NCBI RefSeq assembly: GCF_009846885.1
Contig: NZ_WUWM01000020.1
Location: forward strand, 1-64,000
Length of the DNA stretch: 64,000 nt
DNA from: Paenibacillus puerhi
GTDB lineage: Bacteria; Bacillota; Bacilli; Paenibacillales; NBRC-103111
Direction of reading: 5' to 3'
Both the position numbers and the translations under genes were made by a program. The notes beneath the pieces were generated by a model. It saw only the letters and a list, made by a program, of their open reading frames with translations. It did not search any database and had not been told where the DNA came from. This document shows, one piece after another, positions 1 through 8,566 of the stretch (the first letter of the stretch is position 1; the number at the start of each line of letters is the position of its first letter).

Positions 1-27
1 AGTTTGCAATTGGACACACTCCCATTA

Positions 28-55
28 GAGTTTTTCGAGTAGAGTCGAAAAACTC
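28..55. repeat. Perfect 11-bp hairpin near left edge
   Basis: GAGTTTTTCGA at 28-38 is followed by its exact reverse complement at 45-55, with a 6-base loop. A further ttagagt/actctaa pair flanks it. No long T-run follows on either strand. It could be a terminator for a gene left of the window or the end of a repeat element; neither can be decided here. Confidence 0.4.
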
Positions 56-134
56 CAACGACTACTCTAACGGAATTGTCTCAAAATCTAGACTGAGTTG
101 GAATACACCTTCTTGTTAGACGCTTACTATAGAG

Positions 135-487
135 TGAAGTCCTTTAGATTTTTCCAGCACTCGGGCTTTATACTTGCTCCAGTACTCTCGCTAGATAGAG
201 TGCTCCGGCACTCCGCCAACCGACTCCTTTTCGACCTCAGTTCCTTCTCTATGCGGGCATGCGGAGGAAATTCCCGGGGTCGATCATGGGACGGACCTCA
301 GGGCCGTTATTGCCGCCATAACCCCCGATTCCCACCAGTTAACGGACTTGGATGCCGCAATGGGCACATAAAACGTCTGGTGAGTACGTTCAGGGCCTGA
401 TTAACGGCTCCTCAGTCCGAAACTCCGCAAAAAGGGGGAGGAGGGGCTTATAGCGGCTTTGAAGTCCTTTAGATTTTTCCAGCACTC
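135..487. repeat. 28-bp direct repeat, copies at 135-162 and 460-487, in a non-coding stretch
   Basis: The same 28 bases, starting tgaagtcctttagattt, occur at 135-162 and 460-487, a period of 325 bp. Weaker similarity continues for about 12 bases after each copy. The second copy ends just before the stop codon of the giant secreted protein gene at 498. The whole 1-497 stretch has no open frame with a ribosome binding site or recognisable protein, so I see it as non-coding and repeat-bearing. Confidence 0.5.
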
Positions 488-497
488 ACGCTATATA

Positions 498-3400
498 TTA
501 ATGGCGAATCTGCTGCACAATTACATCGTAGATAGAGCCTACTATCCTAACAGGCACGTCGTAATGACGGGTAAGCCCATTGGACCAATCGACCGTGAAG
601 CGGAACGTGTGCCCGCCCTGCGAGAGCGTCCGAACATGATCGGTATTCAGAAGCATGCCTGCGTACCTAGCGGGGAAATCGTCGCGAGTCAGCTCCACGC
701 TTTCCTCGGTGGTTAGCAGCCGAGAGGTAACGGCAACCGGCTTAGTCGAGCTTGAACCTGTATCCGTAACTGCTGCAGACAGCTTGAAAGCTTCTCCCGC
801 CCAGAACTCGTTCTCCATCCTTTCCCGCTCAGGAAACTTTGCATTCCAAGCCTGTCTGTAGCTTTCCCACTCCGGCGTGTGCCGGACCCAGCCTGTCAGC
901 GTAAGCGGCAGAACGGGAACCGTATAGCTTTGCTGGAACCGGCCTCCATGCCGGTCGGTCAGCGTCAGTCTCATTCGGTACATCCCCTCCTGAAGCGGGC
1001 CATAATGAAAGAGTCGGCTTTCGCCGCTCGGAACATCCGTCCAGACCTTTAGTTCCTCAAAAGCTCCGCCTTGGTAGCTAGTTTCTACCGTAACGGTTAG
1101 AGCATCGTCATCAGGATCGGATAATTCGACTGTAAACAAGGGAGTATCGTGCTCATAGATCGGCTGCTCAAACACGAGATTCCCCGTAGGAGGCCGGTTG
1201 ATCAGCATCCACACCTGCGGGGACCACTCCGACTCCGCGCCATATTGGTCCCAAACCTTGACACGCACGCGCAGCTTCTGTCCGGCGGGCAGATCGGAAC
1301 TCGTCCAGTTCCCCGCAGTAGAAGCCGTGTTCTGCCATACCCTGCAATCTGCTGCGACTTGACAGGTATCCAGCACCGTTGCCGTATTGGCCTCATTCGT
1401 AATCTGGATACGGAAATACTGGAAAATGGCTCCCGCATCCGGATCGGTCTGCGTCCAGGATAGCGTAGGACGGGTTGTAGTCATGATCGTTGGACTTTCC
1501 TGTGTCCCCCACGGATAGCTCATGAATGCGCTCGGCGGGCTGTTGGTGGACATCCATCCGATGCTGCTCCAGGGTGACAGCAGATTTCCATCATCGGCAA
1601 CCTGCACCTGGACCTGATATTTCCGACCCATCGTGAGCGTGTTGTCTAATGTCCAAGCCCAGCTTCCATTCTTCGTATTCATCGCAACGTTGGACTTGCA
1701 CTCCACACAATTGCCCCACTCATCTTTCACAACCAGGTTGAAGACCGTGAAGGTTGTGCCGGGATCAGGATCCCACTGCGACCACTGGATCGTTGGCCGT
1801 AGACTGACTGATGTTGGATTATCGTACGAACCGCTCGGGAACGTCAACGTGACGCCTGGCGGACTATTCGGTACCGGCTGATCGACCCAGAGGTTGACCT
1901 CGTACCAATCGCTCCAAGCACCGTATTCGTCCTTTACGGCCTGTCTCAAAGTATAGTTCCCTTTTTTCATCGGTTTTGTCAGTTTCCCCATCCCGACGAT
2001 GCCATCAGGATCGGTATAGCCATGCACAACATCGTAGATCCCACGGTTCCATATATACTCGGCCTTCTCGCCCGATACATGACCGGCATGCAGCCAGCGG
2101 TCCGGATCATACGAGGCATCGGACCATGCGATCGTAAAGTCTGCGTTCTGAGAGACGGTGAATACACTGACTGGCCGCCTGTGAACGATGACCATCTTCG
2201 TATCCGGATCGGCATAGTTTCGGAAGGCTGCATACGTCGGATCGGGATACCTCTTCCCTGGAGGCGCAGGATCGTCTGGCTCCGTAAAGCTGATCCGGAA
2301 CAAGCCTACTTTCCCGAGCATAGCCTCCGGCGAATTAACTTCGCGGTTCACATAGGAATTCGAGCCGTTCTTATCGGAGAACCCATCCCCGGCATCCAGA
2401 AACTTCTCCGGCTCCGTATTCGTATACGTCCACTTGGCCAGCTCAGGAATTGCTGGATCGTTTTCCGGATCGCTAAAGTGGACCGTGTAATTAATTTTGG
2501 TGTTAACCAAGACGATGTTATCCACCAGCTCGCTGCCGCCAGAAGCATTCTCCAGGAAGAAATTTTTCAGGTAAATATTTGGTGCATGGGCAAACAAGCC
2601 AACCCGTCCTTCCCTAAACGTGCTGTCGGTTAAGCTGATCAAAGGAACCCCGTTTACGATGACTTGGATGCGATCACCCTTGGCCGTTACTCTCAGGTTG
2701 TTGTAAACCCCTGGTTTGATGGGATTGGTTTGTTTGTCCAGAATGGTTCTAGTGCCATTTACGACCTTGCTAAGCACCACCGACTTGGTGGTTAATTCAG
2801 CCTGATAGTAGTTTTTGTGATCTGCAGAACGGAAGGTAATCCCTGCCCCACTCCGTTCGCTGAACGTCGTATTGGTAAATTTTACCGACACAGAAAGTCC
2901 GCCATTTGACATAGTGCGCGTCTTATCCATGATATTACCATAACTGTACACTCCGGCATCTGAAGTAGTTGGGATATTCCAAGTGAACTTACGAGTGGAA
3001 TAATACTTGTAGTCTGCATCTCTCCAGATCAAATATCCTTCACTGTCGCCGGTTAATTGTACACTCACGCTCCCCCAACATCGATCATTATTGTATACCG
3101 AGCAGGTTTGGTCGTTTGCGTAGTTTGCCAGATAATCGGACTGATACAATAGCGCTCCTGTCATCATATCGTATACATGTATTCTTGGTCGATGACCTTC
3201 CGGCGTGTTCTCACCTGTACGAAGTGGAATGACTAGCTTGCCATCTGAAGTTACCTCACCTTTATACTCAATCCGATAGTCTGAGCTACTGCCGCTGTTA
3301 TAAGGCGCTCCGGCTATATCCAATATTAATTGGCCAGTGCGAATATGGAGTACACGATCTCTCTGACTATACGTGGAACACGTATCATCATCACCACAAC

Positions 3401-6400
3401 TGTAATAGCCTGTTAGTAAATTGTATCGATAATACAGCAAGTCATTGTACAAATAGGAGTCCGTATTGAGGGATTTTCCAAAAATCCCCGAGTATCCCTT
3501 TGATGCAAACATGTGCGCAACTCCCAGAAACGATGTCATGTCATACCCGGGAATTTGACCAACGTAAGCTCCAGTATTATTATTGTAAATCCCATCGTTT
3601 AGCACTATTCTCGAGTTGTCGGCAGTAATATGAAGGATATCCACATAAGGATAGTCTGAATAATAAGTGGAGGAATTTCCGGTGCCTGCCCCGATAACTT
3701 GATAATTGGTGTACATTTTGGGGGCTGTCCAAATAACCGTCCCTTCGGGGTTTATTTTTTGAAGTTTACATGAATACTTGTCCCAGTATACTTCCTGTTG
3801 GGTGTCATGATCATAATAAGAGAAAAACTTTTCAGAAGTACAAGTAAAGGCATAAAAGTTCCCATTATTATCTTTACGTGGGGTAACCGTATTTGGTTTG
3901 AATGACTTTACCCCATTTATTACAAAATTATAGGGAACTTCAGTACCAATTTGGACTATCTCTTCTACAGGTACCCATTCAGCAGGAGGCGGATTATCGG
4001 GTATTTCGGTAAATTGATATTGCCCCGGATAATGCCAACTTGTGACGGTGAAGGGAATCGTCTTGTATGGCGTGAAATTGCCTGAGGCCATATCAGAGAG
4101 CCTATAAAGCCTGTCAAAGTTACCACTAAAACTCCCATATCCCGTCGATGACTTAGAGGTTCTTGTCCAAACCAAATCTGCCACAGGATTAATGAAAAAC
4201 TGAACATAATCCCCCGGCTTTTGCTCTTTGTAAGAATGAGTTGTGTTGGTAATGGTATTATGAAAGCTCAAGCTAATGCCGTAAGGAATACAATAAGCCC
4301 CTCCGCTACAAGAGCTATACACCCCATATTTGTAGAACAGATTTTGTCCTGCCCTAGTACTCAGTGGGATGTACTCCCCATAATCGCCACCCGTAATCCT
4401 TGTATTAAAGCCGGTTGTGCTGTAGGTAAATCCATCTGCGGAAGGGGCGCTGAAATACATGTTTTTCCTGTCTGGAACAGCAATAGCACCTTCCGTGGCA
4501 TTCACGTACATGGATGTGGGTCGGTTTGCCATGTAATGGTCTTCAACAATAAATGCAGATTTATCATTTAACATAGCATTCAAGTCGTACATTGTACCTT
4601 CTATAGTCGGAGGCTGAGGGTATTCTCCTTTTACATCAATCGACACGCTAGGAGCCTGATTAACTACAGTAAACGAAAACTCCCCAGAAGCACTCAATCC
4701 CCAATCTTCCTGCACATAAATTCGCAATAGATGATTTGCCAATATAGTTGGTGTGAAAGTAAAATTTCCACTAGGATCCAAAGTCATATCCATAACCGGA
4801 TCATCGTCAAAGTTACCATTCATATTTACATCAGCAATGATCTGAGTTCGTCTAATAACCAGTACATCTCCATCCGGACTAAACGAAGTGTCGGTCATGT
4901 GCATGGCAGTCCCACGAATACCTTTGGAGGCTAAAGTAGCTCCCACAACCGGAGGTAAGTCAGGTAAAACGGTTAGAGTTTTGATAGCTGTAAATTTAGA
5001 CCGCAGCCCCGTATTATCAGCAACATCTAATTCGATAGCATAGTTCCCGGCTGTAGGGTACACGGAAAGCTTGGTTCCATGCCAGTCACAATGAGAAATG
5101 GTGCGATTCTTGTAGGGCGTCCAACTCTTCGAACAACTGATATCAGGTGTGAATGGCCTTCGCTCCACTACCTTGGGTGGTAGCGTTATCTCTGGAACCG
5201 GATTAGGGTCCACAACATTCAATGTCACATTGTAAGGCCCAGCCACACCGCCCTTACCGTCAAAGGCCTTGACCTCGACAGTATGTGCTCCAAGCTCTTT
5301 GGCCTGGATGTTACTGAATGAGCTGTCATAGGGATAATATCCCATGCCGTCCCTTGTATCTCCCAGCCAACGTATCCAGGAACTACTACTTCCCGCGAAA
5401 TCATAATGGAACGTAATGTCATCGCCATCTGGGTCATAGGGGGTTCCGTTATCTCCCAGTAGAGGAATCGCGGGTCTCTTAACCGGACCCAAACTTACAC
5501 GTTCTCCAACTGGGACCATGGTTGCTTTATCGCCGTACCCGGTGTAATAGCTGTCTGAAAACCAAGCAGGTTCAAACTGCGGCGGACTGTTCCCTTCATT
5601 TACGGTTACCTGAAAGCTGCCAGGCCCAATGGTTTTCTTTGTTCCGCAGCTTGTTAAAATATCATACTGAACGCTCACCGTTCCCGCGACAAACGCATTG
5701 TACGGACTAGCTACAAACCCAGAATAGAAAGTACCGACTCTATCTAAGTTATCCGTTCGTTTTAAACTGCCCTGTGTGTAGATCAGATCACCTTTCACAA
5801 GTTTGCAACTGTTACCTCCAGATACTGAAACGTTTCTGAGCCAAGTATAGTTGGATTGTCCGTATTTAACCGAAGGCAACTCCACTTCCAGAGTTCCTGT
5901 AATAACCTCAGGCCCCCCAGTTTCGCCACCTCCACCCGAGCAGTCATCCTTGGCTTGGAAGCTCACAGACATAGAGTTATTGGTCTTTGTTTCCTCATTG
6001 ACCGCATTGCCTGAATCAACTACCAACGTGAAGCTTTTAGGAGAAGTGCTAGTGAATTTGTAGTTCGCTGAGGCACCTAGGAGGACGTCTTTGCTTGCTC
6101 CTCCGTCGGCATTCTCCGTATGGATCACGACGCCGTCTACCTTGAGCTGCACTTTGAACGGAGTTGTGGTGCTAATGCCGATATTGCGGTAAGCGTATTT
6201 GATCGGAACGGTGTCGCCTACTTGGATGCACGCTTTGTCGTGCTTGATGTATTCGACGGCAAGGTCGGGTTTTTCCGGGACTTTGTAGTTCACCGTGATT
6301 GTGGCCCCGGCGCTGAAGGCGAAGGTGTTGGCTTGCCATTCGGTGTTGACTTCCATTATGTAGTTGACGAGCTTTCCGTTATCTGGGCCCGATGACATTA

Positions 6401-7283
6401 CATTGCATGTTGTAGTAGGTCCATTACAAACTTCTTCTAGCTTACGCCGAACTGCTATTTGATTCGTATTTGTTTCCTCTACGTACCCCCAAAAGTACGG
6501 CTCTATTCCGGGATGTTTCGTGCTGGCTCCGGTGAGGCGTATTGAGCCGGGTTCAATTTCGGTTATCTGCCTACCCGGCCTTGGGTTTTCTTCAGTTGGC
6601 TTAGATAAATAGAACGTAGAAGATGCCGTTGCATTATATGAACGTGTTGCAGCAGCACCATCAAAGCTCGGGTTTGGATTTTTGTCCGAAATGCCTTTCG
6701 GAGGAGTGCCACTGCTATACCGCAGGTCATTCGTAAGTAAATCCCAGCCGCTATATAACACAGATGCAGGGTCCGCTAAGGAGTTACCAGGCTGCCTGAC
6801 ATATCCCTGATTAGGCATTAGGCCCGGCCTTTGTGACACACCGGAAGAGGCGTCATCCGGTACAAACTGCATGATAGGAGTCCTTTCCCCTTTATGCTCC
6901 CAACGTTTACCGTCCGGCAACCGGTATATCTGATGGCCAGGGTTAGTGTCGGCTCTTCCATAGATGGGAGTAGACATGCCTGAAAACTCTAGCTGTATCG
7001 TATTCAAGTTAAATTTTTCAACCTCCACCTTACCTTTTGGGAGATTCACCTGAATAGATTCAATGTTACCCGTGATATAGGAGGATAAATCAAATTCAGT
7101 TTTCCATGTCTTTTCAGCTGAATAATAGTCTCCTCCTGTGATTGGGCTTGTTCGAATCGTTTTGCTAGCTAATTCTACGTATAATGTGGTGATTTGGGCG
7201 GCCTGTGCCGGGGTCACAGTCAGCAAGGTGACAAGCTGCGCGATTAATAGAATAAAGGTTAGAATTAAAAATTTATATTTCAT
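498..7283 (-). CDS. Giant secreted multi-domain protein (CARDB, PKD/Ig-like, concanavalin-like domains)
   Basis: 2261 residues beginning with a clear Sec signal peptide (about 1-29, ending TPAQAAQ). About 338-443 resembles a CARDB adhesion module, with a GGGG-rich linker after it. PKD/Ig-like segments with PDGDD motifs follow. A Tyr-rich, sensor-like or propeller-like region spans roughly 1110-1440. About 1440-1580 resembles a LamG/DUF1080 jelly-roll. Several fibronectin- or Ig-like repeats with SPP and DPD motifs fill the C-terminus. No LPXTG, SLH domain or transmembrane anchor is visible at the C-terminus, so it is probably released or held by a partner. The start is ATG, 11 bp after the SLH gene, with AAGGTG overlapping that gene's end; the two form an operon. 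The central part is visibly more AT-rich than the 3' third. The role is inferred to be extracellular binding or adhesion; the substrate is unknown. Confidence 0.85.
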   Translation of the reverse strand: MKYKFLILTFILLIAQLVTLLTVTPAQAAQITTLYVELASKTIRTSPITGGDYYSAEKTWKTEFDLSSYITGNIESIQVNLPKGKVEVEKFNLNTIQLEFSGMSTPIYGRADTNPGHQIYRLPDGKRWEHKGERTPIMQFVPDDASSGVSQRPGLMPNQGYVRQPGNSLADPASVLYSGWDLLTNDLRYSSGTPPKGISDKNPNPSFDGAAATRSYNATASSTFYLSKPTEENPRPGRQITEIEPGSIRLTGASTKHPGIEPYFWGYVEETNTNQIAVRRKLEEVCNGPTTTCNVMSSGPDNGKLVNYIMEVNTEWQANTFAFSAGATITVNYKVPEKPDLAVEYIKHDKACIQVGDTVPIKYAYRNIGISTTTPFKVQLKVDGVVIHTENADGGASKDVLLGASANYKFTSTSPKSFTLVVDSGNAVNEETKTNNSMSVSFQAKDDCSGGGGETGGPEVITGTLEVELPSVKYGQSNYTWLRNVSVSGGNSCKLVKGDLIYTQGSLKRTDNLDRVGTFYSGFVASPYNAFVAGTVSVQYDILTSCGTKKTIGPGSFQVTVNEGNSPPQFEPAWFSDSYYTGYGDKATMVPVGERVSLGPVKRPAIPLLGDNGTPYDPDGDDITFHYDFAGSSSSWIRWLGDTRDGMGYYPYDSSFSNIQAKELGAHTVEVKAFDGKGGVAGPYNVTLNVVDPNPVPEITLPPKVVERRPFTPDISCSKSWTPYKNRTISHCDWHGTKLSVYPTAGNYAIELDVADNTGLRSKFTAIKTLTVLPDLPPVVGATLASKGIRGTAMHMTDTSFSPDGDVLVIRRTQIIADVNMNGNFDDDPVMDMTLDPSGNFTFTPTILANHLLRIYVQEDWGLSASGEFSFTVVNQAPSVSIDVKGEYPQPPTIEGTMYDLNAMLNDKSAFIVEDHYMANRPTSMYVNATEGAIAVPDRKNMYFSAPSADGFTYSTTGFNTRITGGDYGEYIPLSTRAGQNLFYKYGVYSSCSGGAYCIPYGISLSFHNTITNTTHSYKEQKPGDYVQFFINPVADLVWTRTSKSSTGYGSFSGNFDRLYRLSDMASGNFTPYKTIPFTVTSWHYPGQYQFTEIPDNPPPAEWVPVEEIVQIGTEVPYNFVINGVKSFKPNTVTPRKDNNGNFYAFTCTSEKFFSYYDHDTQQEVYWDKYSCKLQKINPEGTVIWTAPKMYTNYQVIGAGTGNSSTYYSDYPYVDILHITADNSRIVLNDGIYNNNTGAYVGQIPGYDMTSFLGVAHMFASKGYSGIFGKSLNTDSYLYNDLLYYRYNLLTGYYSCGDDDTCSTYSQRDRVLHIRTGQLILDIAGAPYNSGSSSDYRIEYKGEVTSDGKLVIPLRTGENTPEGHRPRIHVYDMMTGALLYQSDYLANYANDQTCSVYNNDRCWGSVSVQLTGDSEGYLIWRDADYKYYSTRKFTWNIPTTSDAGVYSYGNIMDKTRTMSNGGLSVSVKFTNTTFSERSGAGITFRSADHKNYYQAELTTKSVVLSKVVNGTRTILDKQTNPIKPGVYNNLRVTAKGDRIQVIVNGVPLISLTDSTFREGRVGLFAHAPNIYLKNFFLENASGGSELVDNIVLVNTKINYTVHFSDPENDPAIPELAKWTYTNTEPEKFLDAGDGFSDKNGSNSYVNREVNSPEAMLGKVGLFRISFTEPDDPAPPGKRYPDPTYAAFRNYADPDTKMVIVHRRPVSVFTVSQNADFTIAWSDASYDPDRWLHAGHVSGEKAEYIWNRGIYDVVHGYTDPDGIVGMGKLTKPMKKGNYTLRQAVKDEYGAWSDWYEVNLWVDQPVPNSPPGVTLTFPSGSYDNPTSVSLRPTIQWSQWDPDPGTTFTVFNLVVKDEWGNCVECKSNVAMNTKNGSWAWTLDNTLTMGRKYQVQVQVADDGNLLSPWSSIGWMSTNSPPSAFMSYPWGTQESPTIMTTTRPTLSWTQTDPDAGAIFQYFRIQITNEANTATVLDTCQVAADCRVWQNTASTAGNWTSSDLPAGQKLRVRVKVWDQYGAESEWSPQVWMLINRPPTGNLVFEQPIYEHDTPLFTVELSDPDDDALTVTVETSYQGGAFEELKVWTDVPSGESRLFHYGPLQEGMYRMRLTLTDRHGGRFQQSYTVPVLPLTLTGWVRHTPEWESYRQAWNAKFPERERMENEFWAGEAFKLSAAVTDTGSSSTKPVAVTSRLLTTEESVELTRDDFPARYAGMLLNTDHVRTLSQGGHTFRFTVDWSNGLTRHYDVPVRIVGSIYDVIVQQIRH

Positions 7284-7294
7284 AAGAAAGCACC

Positions 7295-8389
7295 TTATTC
7301 TTGGTCAGCAAACATATCGAAATTAATATTATTTACTTCATATCCACTGTACTGAAGATTGTGCTTTTGTGTATTCGGATCATTCTTACTTTTACTCAAT
7401 GCATAAATCATCCAGCCTTCTTTCGTACCCGTCTCCAGTATTTGAACCCGATCATCATGCCCTGTTACGAATACGTGAGTCCATCCGATCATTTTAAAAT
7501 AATCTGCTACCCTGACATAATAATCCCTAGCTTTACTGCCCATGTCATATTCAACTTTGTAAGCAAAGTAATAGCTGTCCTCTAGGCTTTTTTGATCAGG
7601 GCGTACCCCACCCTCAATCAAATCCCAAACAGGAGAACCCTCTTCCGAGCTATCAAAAAACCAAGCTTCCTTAATCGTCATCTTCACATCGCTGGTCAAA
7701 TCATATTCAGCCGGCAGTTGCAGAGCCGTCCGCTTTCCATACGCGGTCTCAAAATTCGTCCCCGTCAGCGCCACTTCAGCCCGGCCCGCCGCATACTTAT
7801 CCACCGGCAGCTTCTCACCAGCACGTACCTTCAAAATACGCTCCAGCACCGTCACCGACTGTGCCCGCGTCGTCAAGCCTTGCGGAGCAAGCTCGCCCTT
7901 GTTCAACCCTTGAATCAAGCCGCTCTTCGTCGCGTAATACATAGCCGTCGCATCATCGAGCGCCACCTTCGGGTCGCGCAGCTCAGCAAGCGAAGACCGT
8001 ACTGCGATTTTCGCCATTTCAACCCGGCTAATGGCTTGTCTAAAGTCTTCGTTGGCAAAGTCCGACTCGCGCAGAACACCTTCTTTTTTCAGCAAAGCTA
8101 CATACGCGTCGTACCAATTGGACTCCTTCGCCGAGGCGTGTGACGTGACCGGGGAAGCCTGAACTGCGCTTGCCACCAGCTTGACAAACTCGGCACGGCT
8201 CACTTCCTGCTCCGGCTTGAACGTCCCATCCGGGTAGCCATCCACAAGCTTGAGCTCGATCGCTCGCTGAATCGATCCCGTTGCCCAATGCTCGCCTACA
8301 TCCGTGAACTGACCATGGATGATCGCCTGCCCTGTATATAATCCAATAATTGATATAAATGCGATGGACGCTAACCCTTTTTTCCACAT
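7295..8389 (-). CDS. S-layer homology (SLH) domain protein
   Basis: 364 residues. A short N-terminal hydrophobic segment (about 5-22) looks like a signal peptide. Three SLH-type repeats follow at roughly 28-70, 85-135 and 145-195 (motifs FTDVGEHWA, DGYPDGTFKPEQEVSRAEFVKL, LTTRAQSVTVLERIL). SLH domains bind secondary cell-wall polysaccharide, so the protein should sit on the cell surface. The C-terminal 160 residues are not a family I recognise. The ATG has a good ribosome binding site (AAGGGAGAG, 7 bases upstream). The gene lies directly upstream of the giant secreted protein and could help tether it; that link is inference from operon position. Confidence 0.88.
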   Translation of the reverse strand: MWKKGLASIAFISIIGLYTGQAIIHGQFTDVGEHWATGSIQRAIELKLVDGYPDGTFKPEQEVSRAEFVKLVASAVQASPVTSHASAKESNWYDAYVALLKKEGVLRESDFANEDFRQAISRVEMAKIAVRSSLAELRDPKVALDDATAMYYATKSGLIQGLNKGELAPQGLTTRAQSVTVLERILKVRAGEKLPVDKYAAGRAEVALTGTNFETAYGKRTALQLPAEYDLTSDVKMTIKEAWFFDSSEEGSPVWDLIEGGVRPDQKSLEDSYYFAYKVEYDMGSKARDYYVRVADYFKMIGWTHVFVTGHDDRVQILETGTKEGWMIYALSKSKNDPNTQKHNLQYSGYEVNNINFDMFADQE

Positions 8390-8566
8390 TTCGATTCTCT
8401 CCCTTATATAGATGGTTTCAAATATTGCTAGAAGCTCAGCTTTCGTTCGGGCAGATTGAGTACCAGCTTATGTCTTCTATCAGACTAGCGGACTAGCTAT
8501 GCTACCGAAGAAGTATCGTTCTCAATATAGCACATCATTGTTATATTTTCTTTCATTTTCCACATT

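Noticed and set aside
135-487. CRISPR array
   Set aside because: Only two repeat copies 325 bp apart, no regular spacers and no cas genes.
2022-2633. 203-codon plus-strand frame inside the giant gene
   Set aside because: Opposite-strand shadow of a gene with clear signal peptide and domains; no ribosome binding site.
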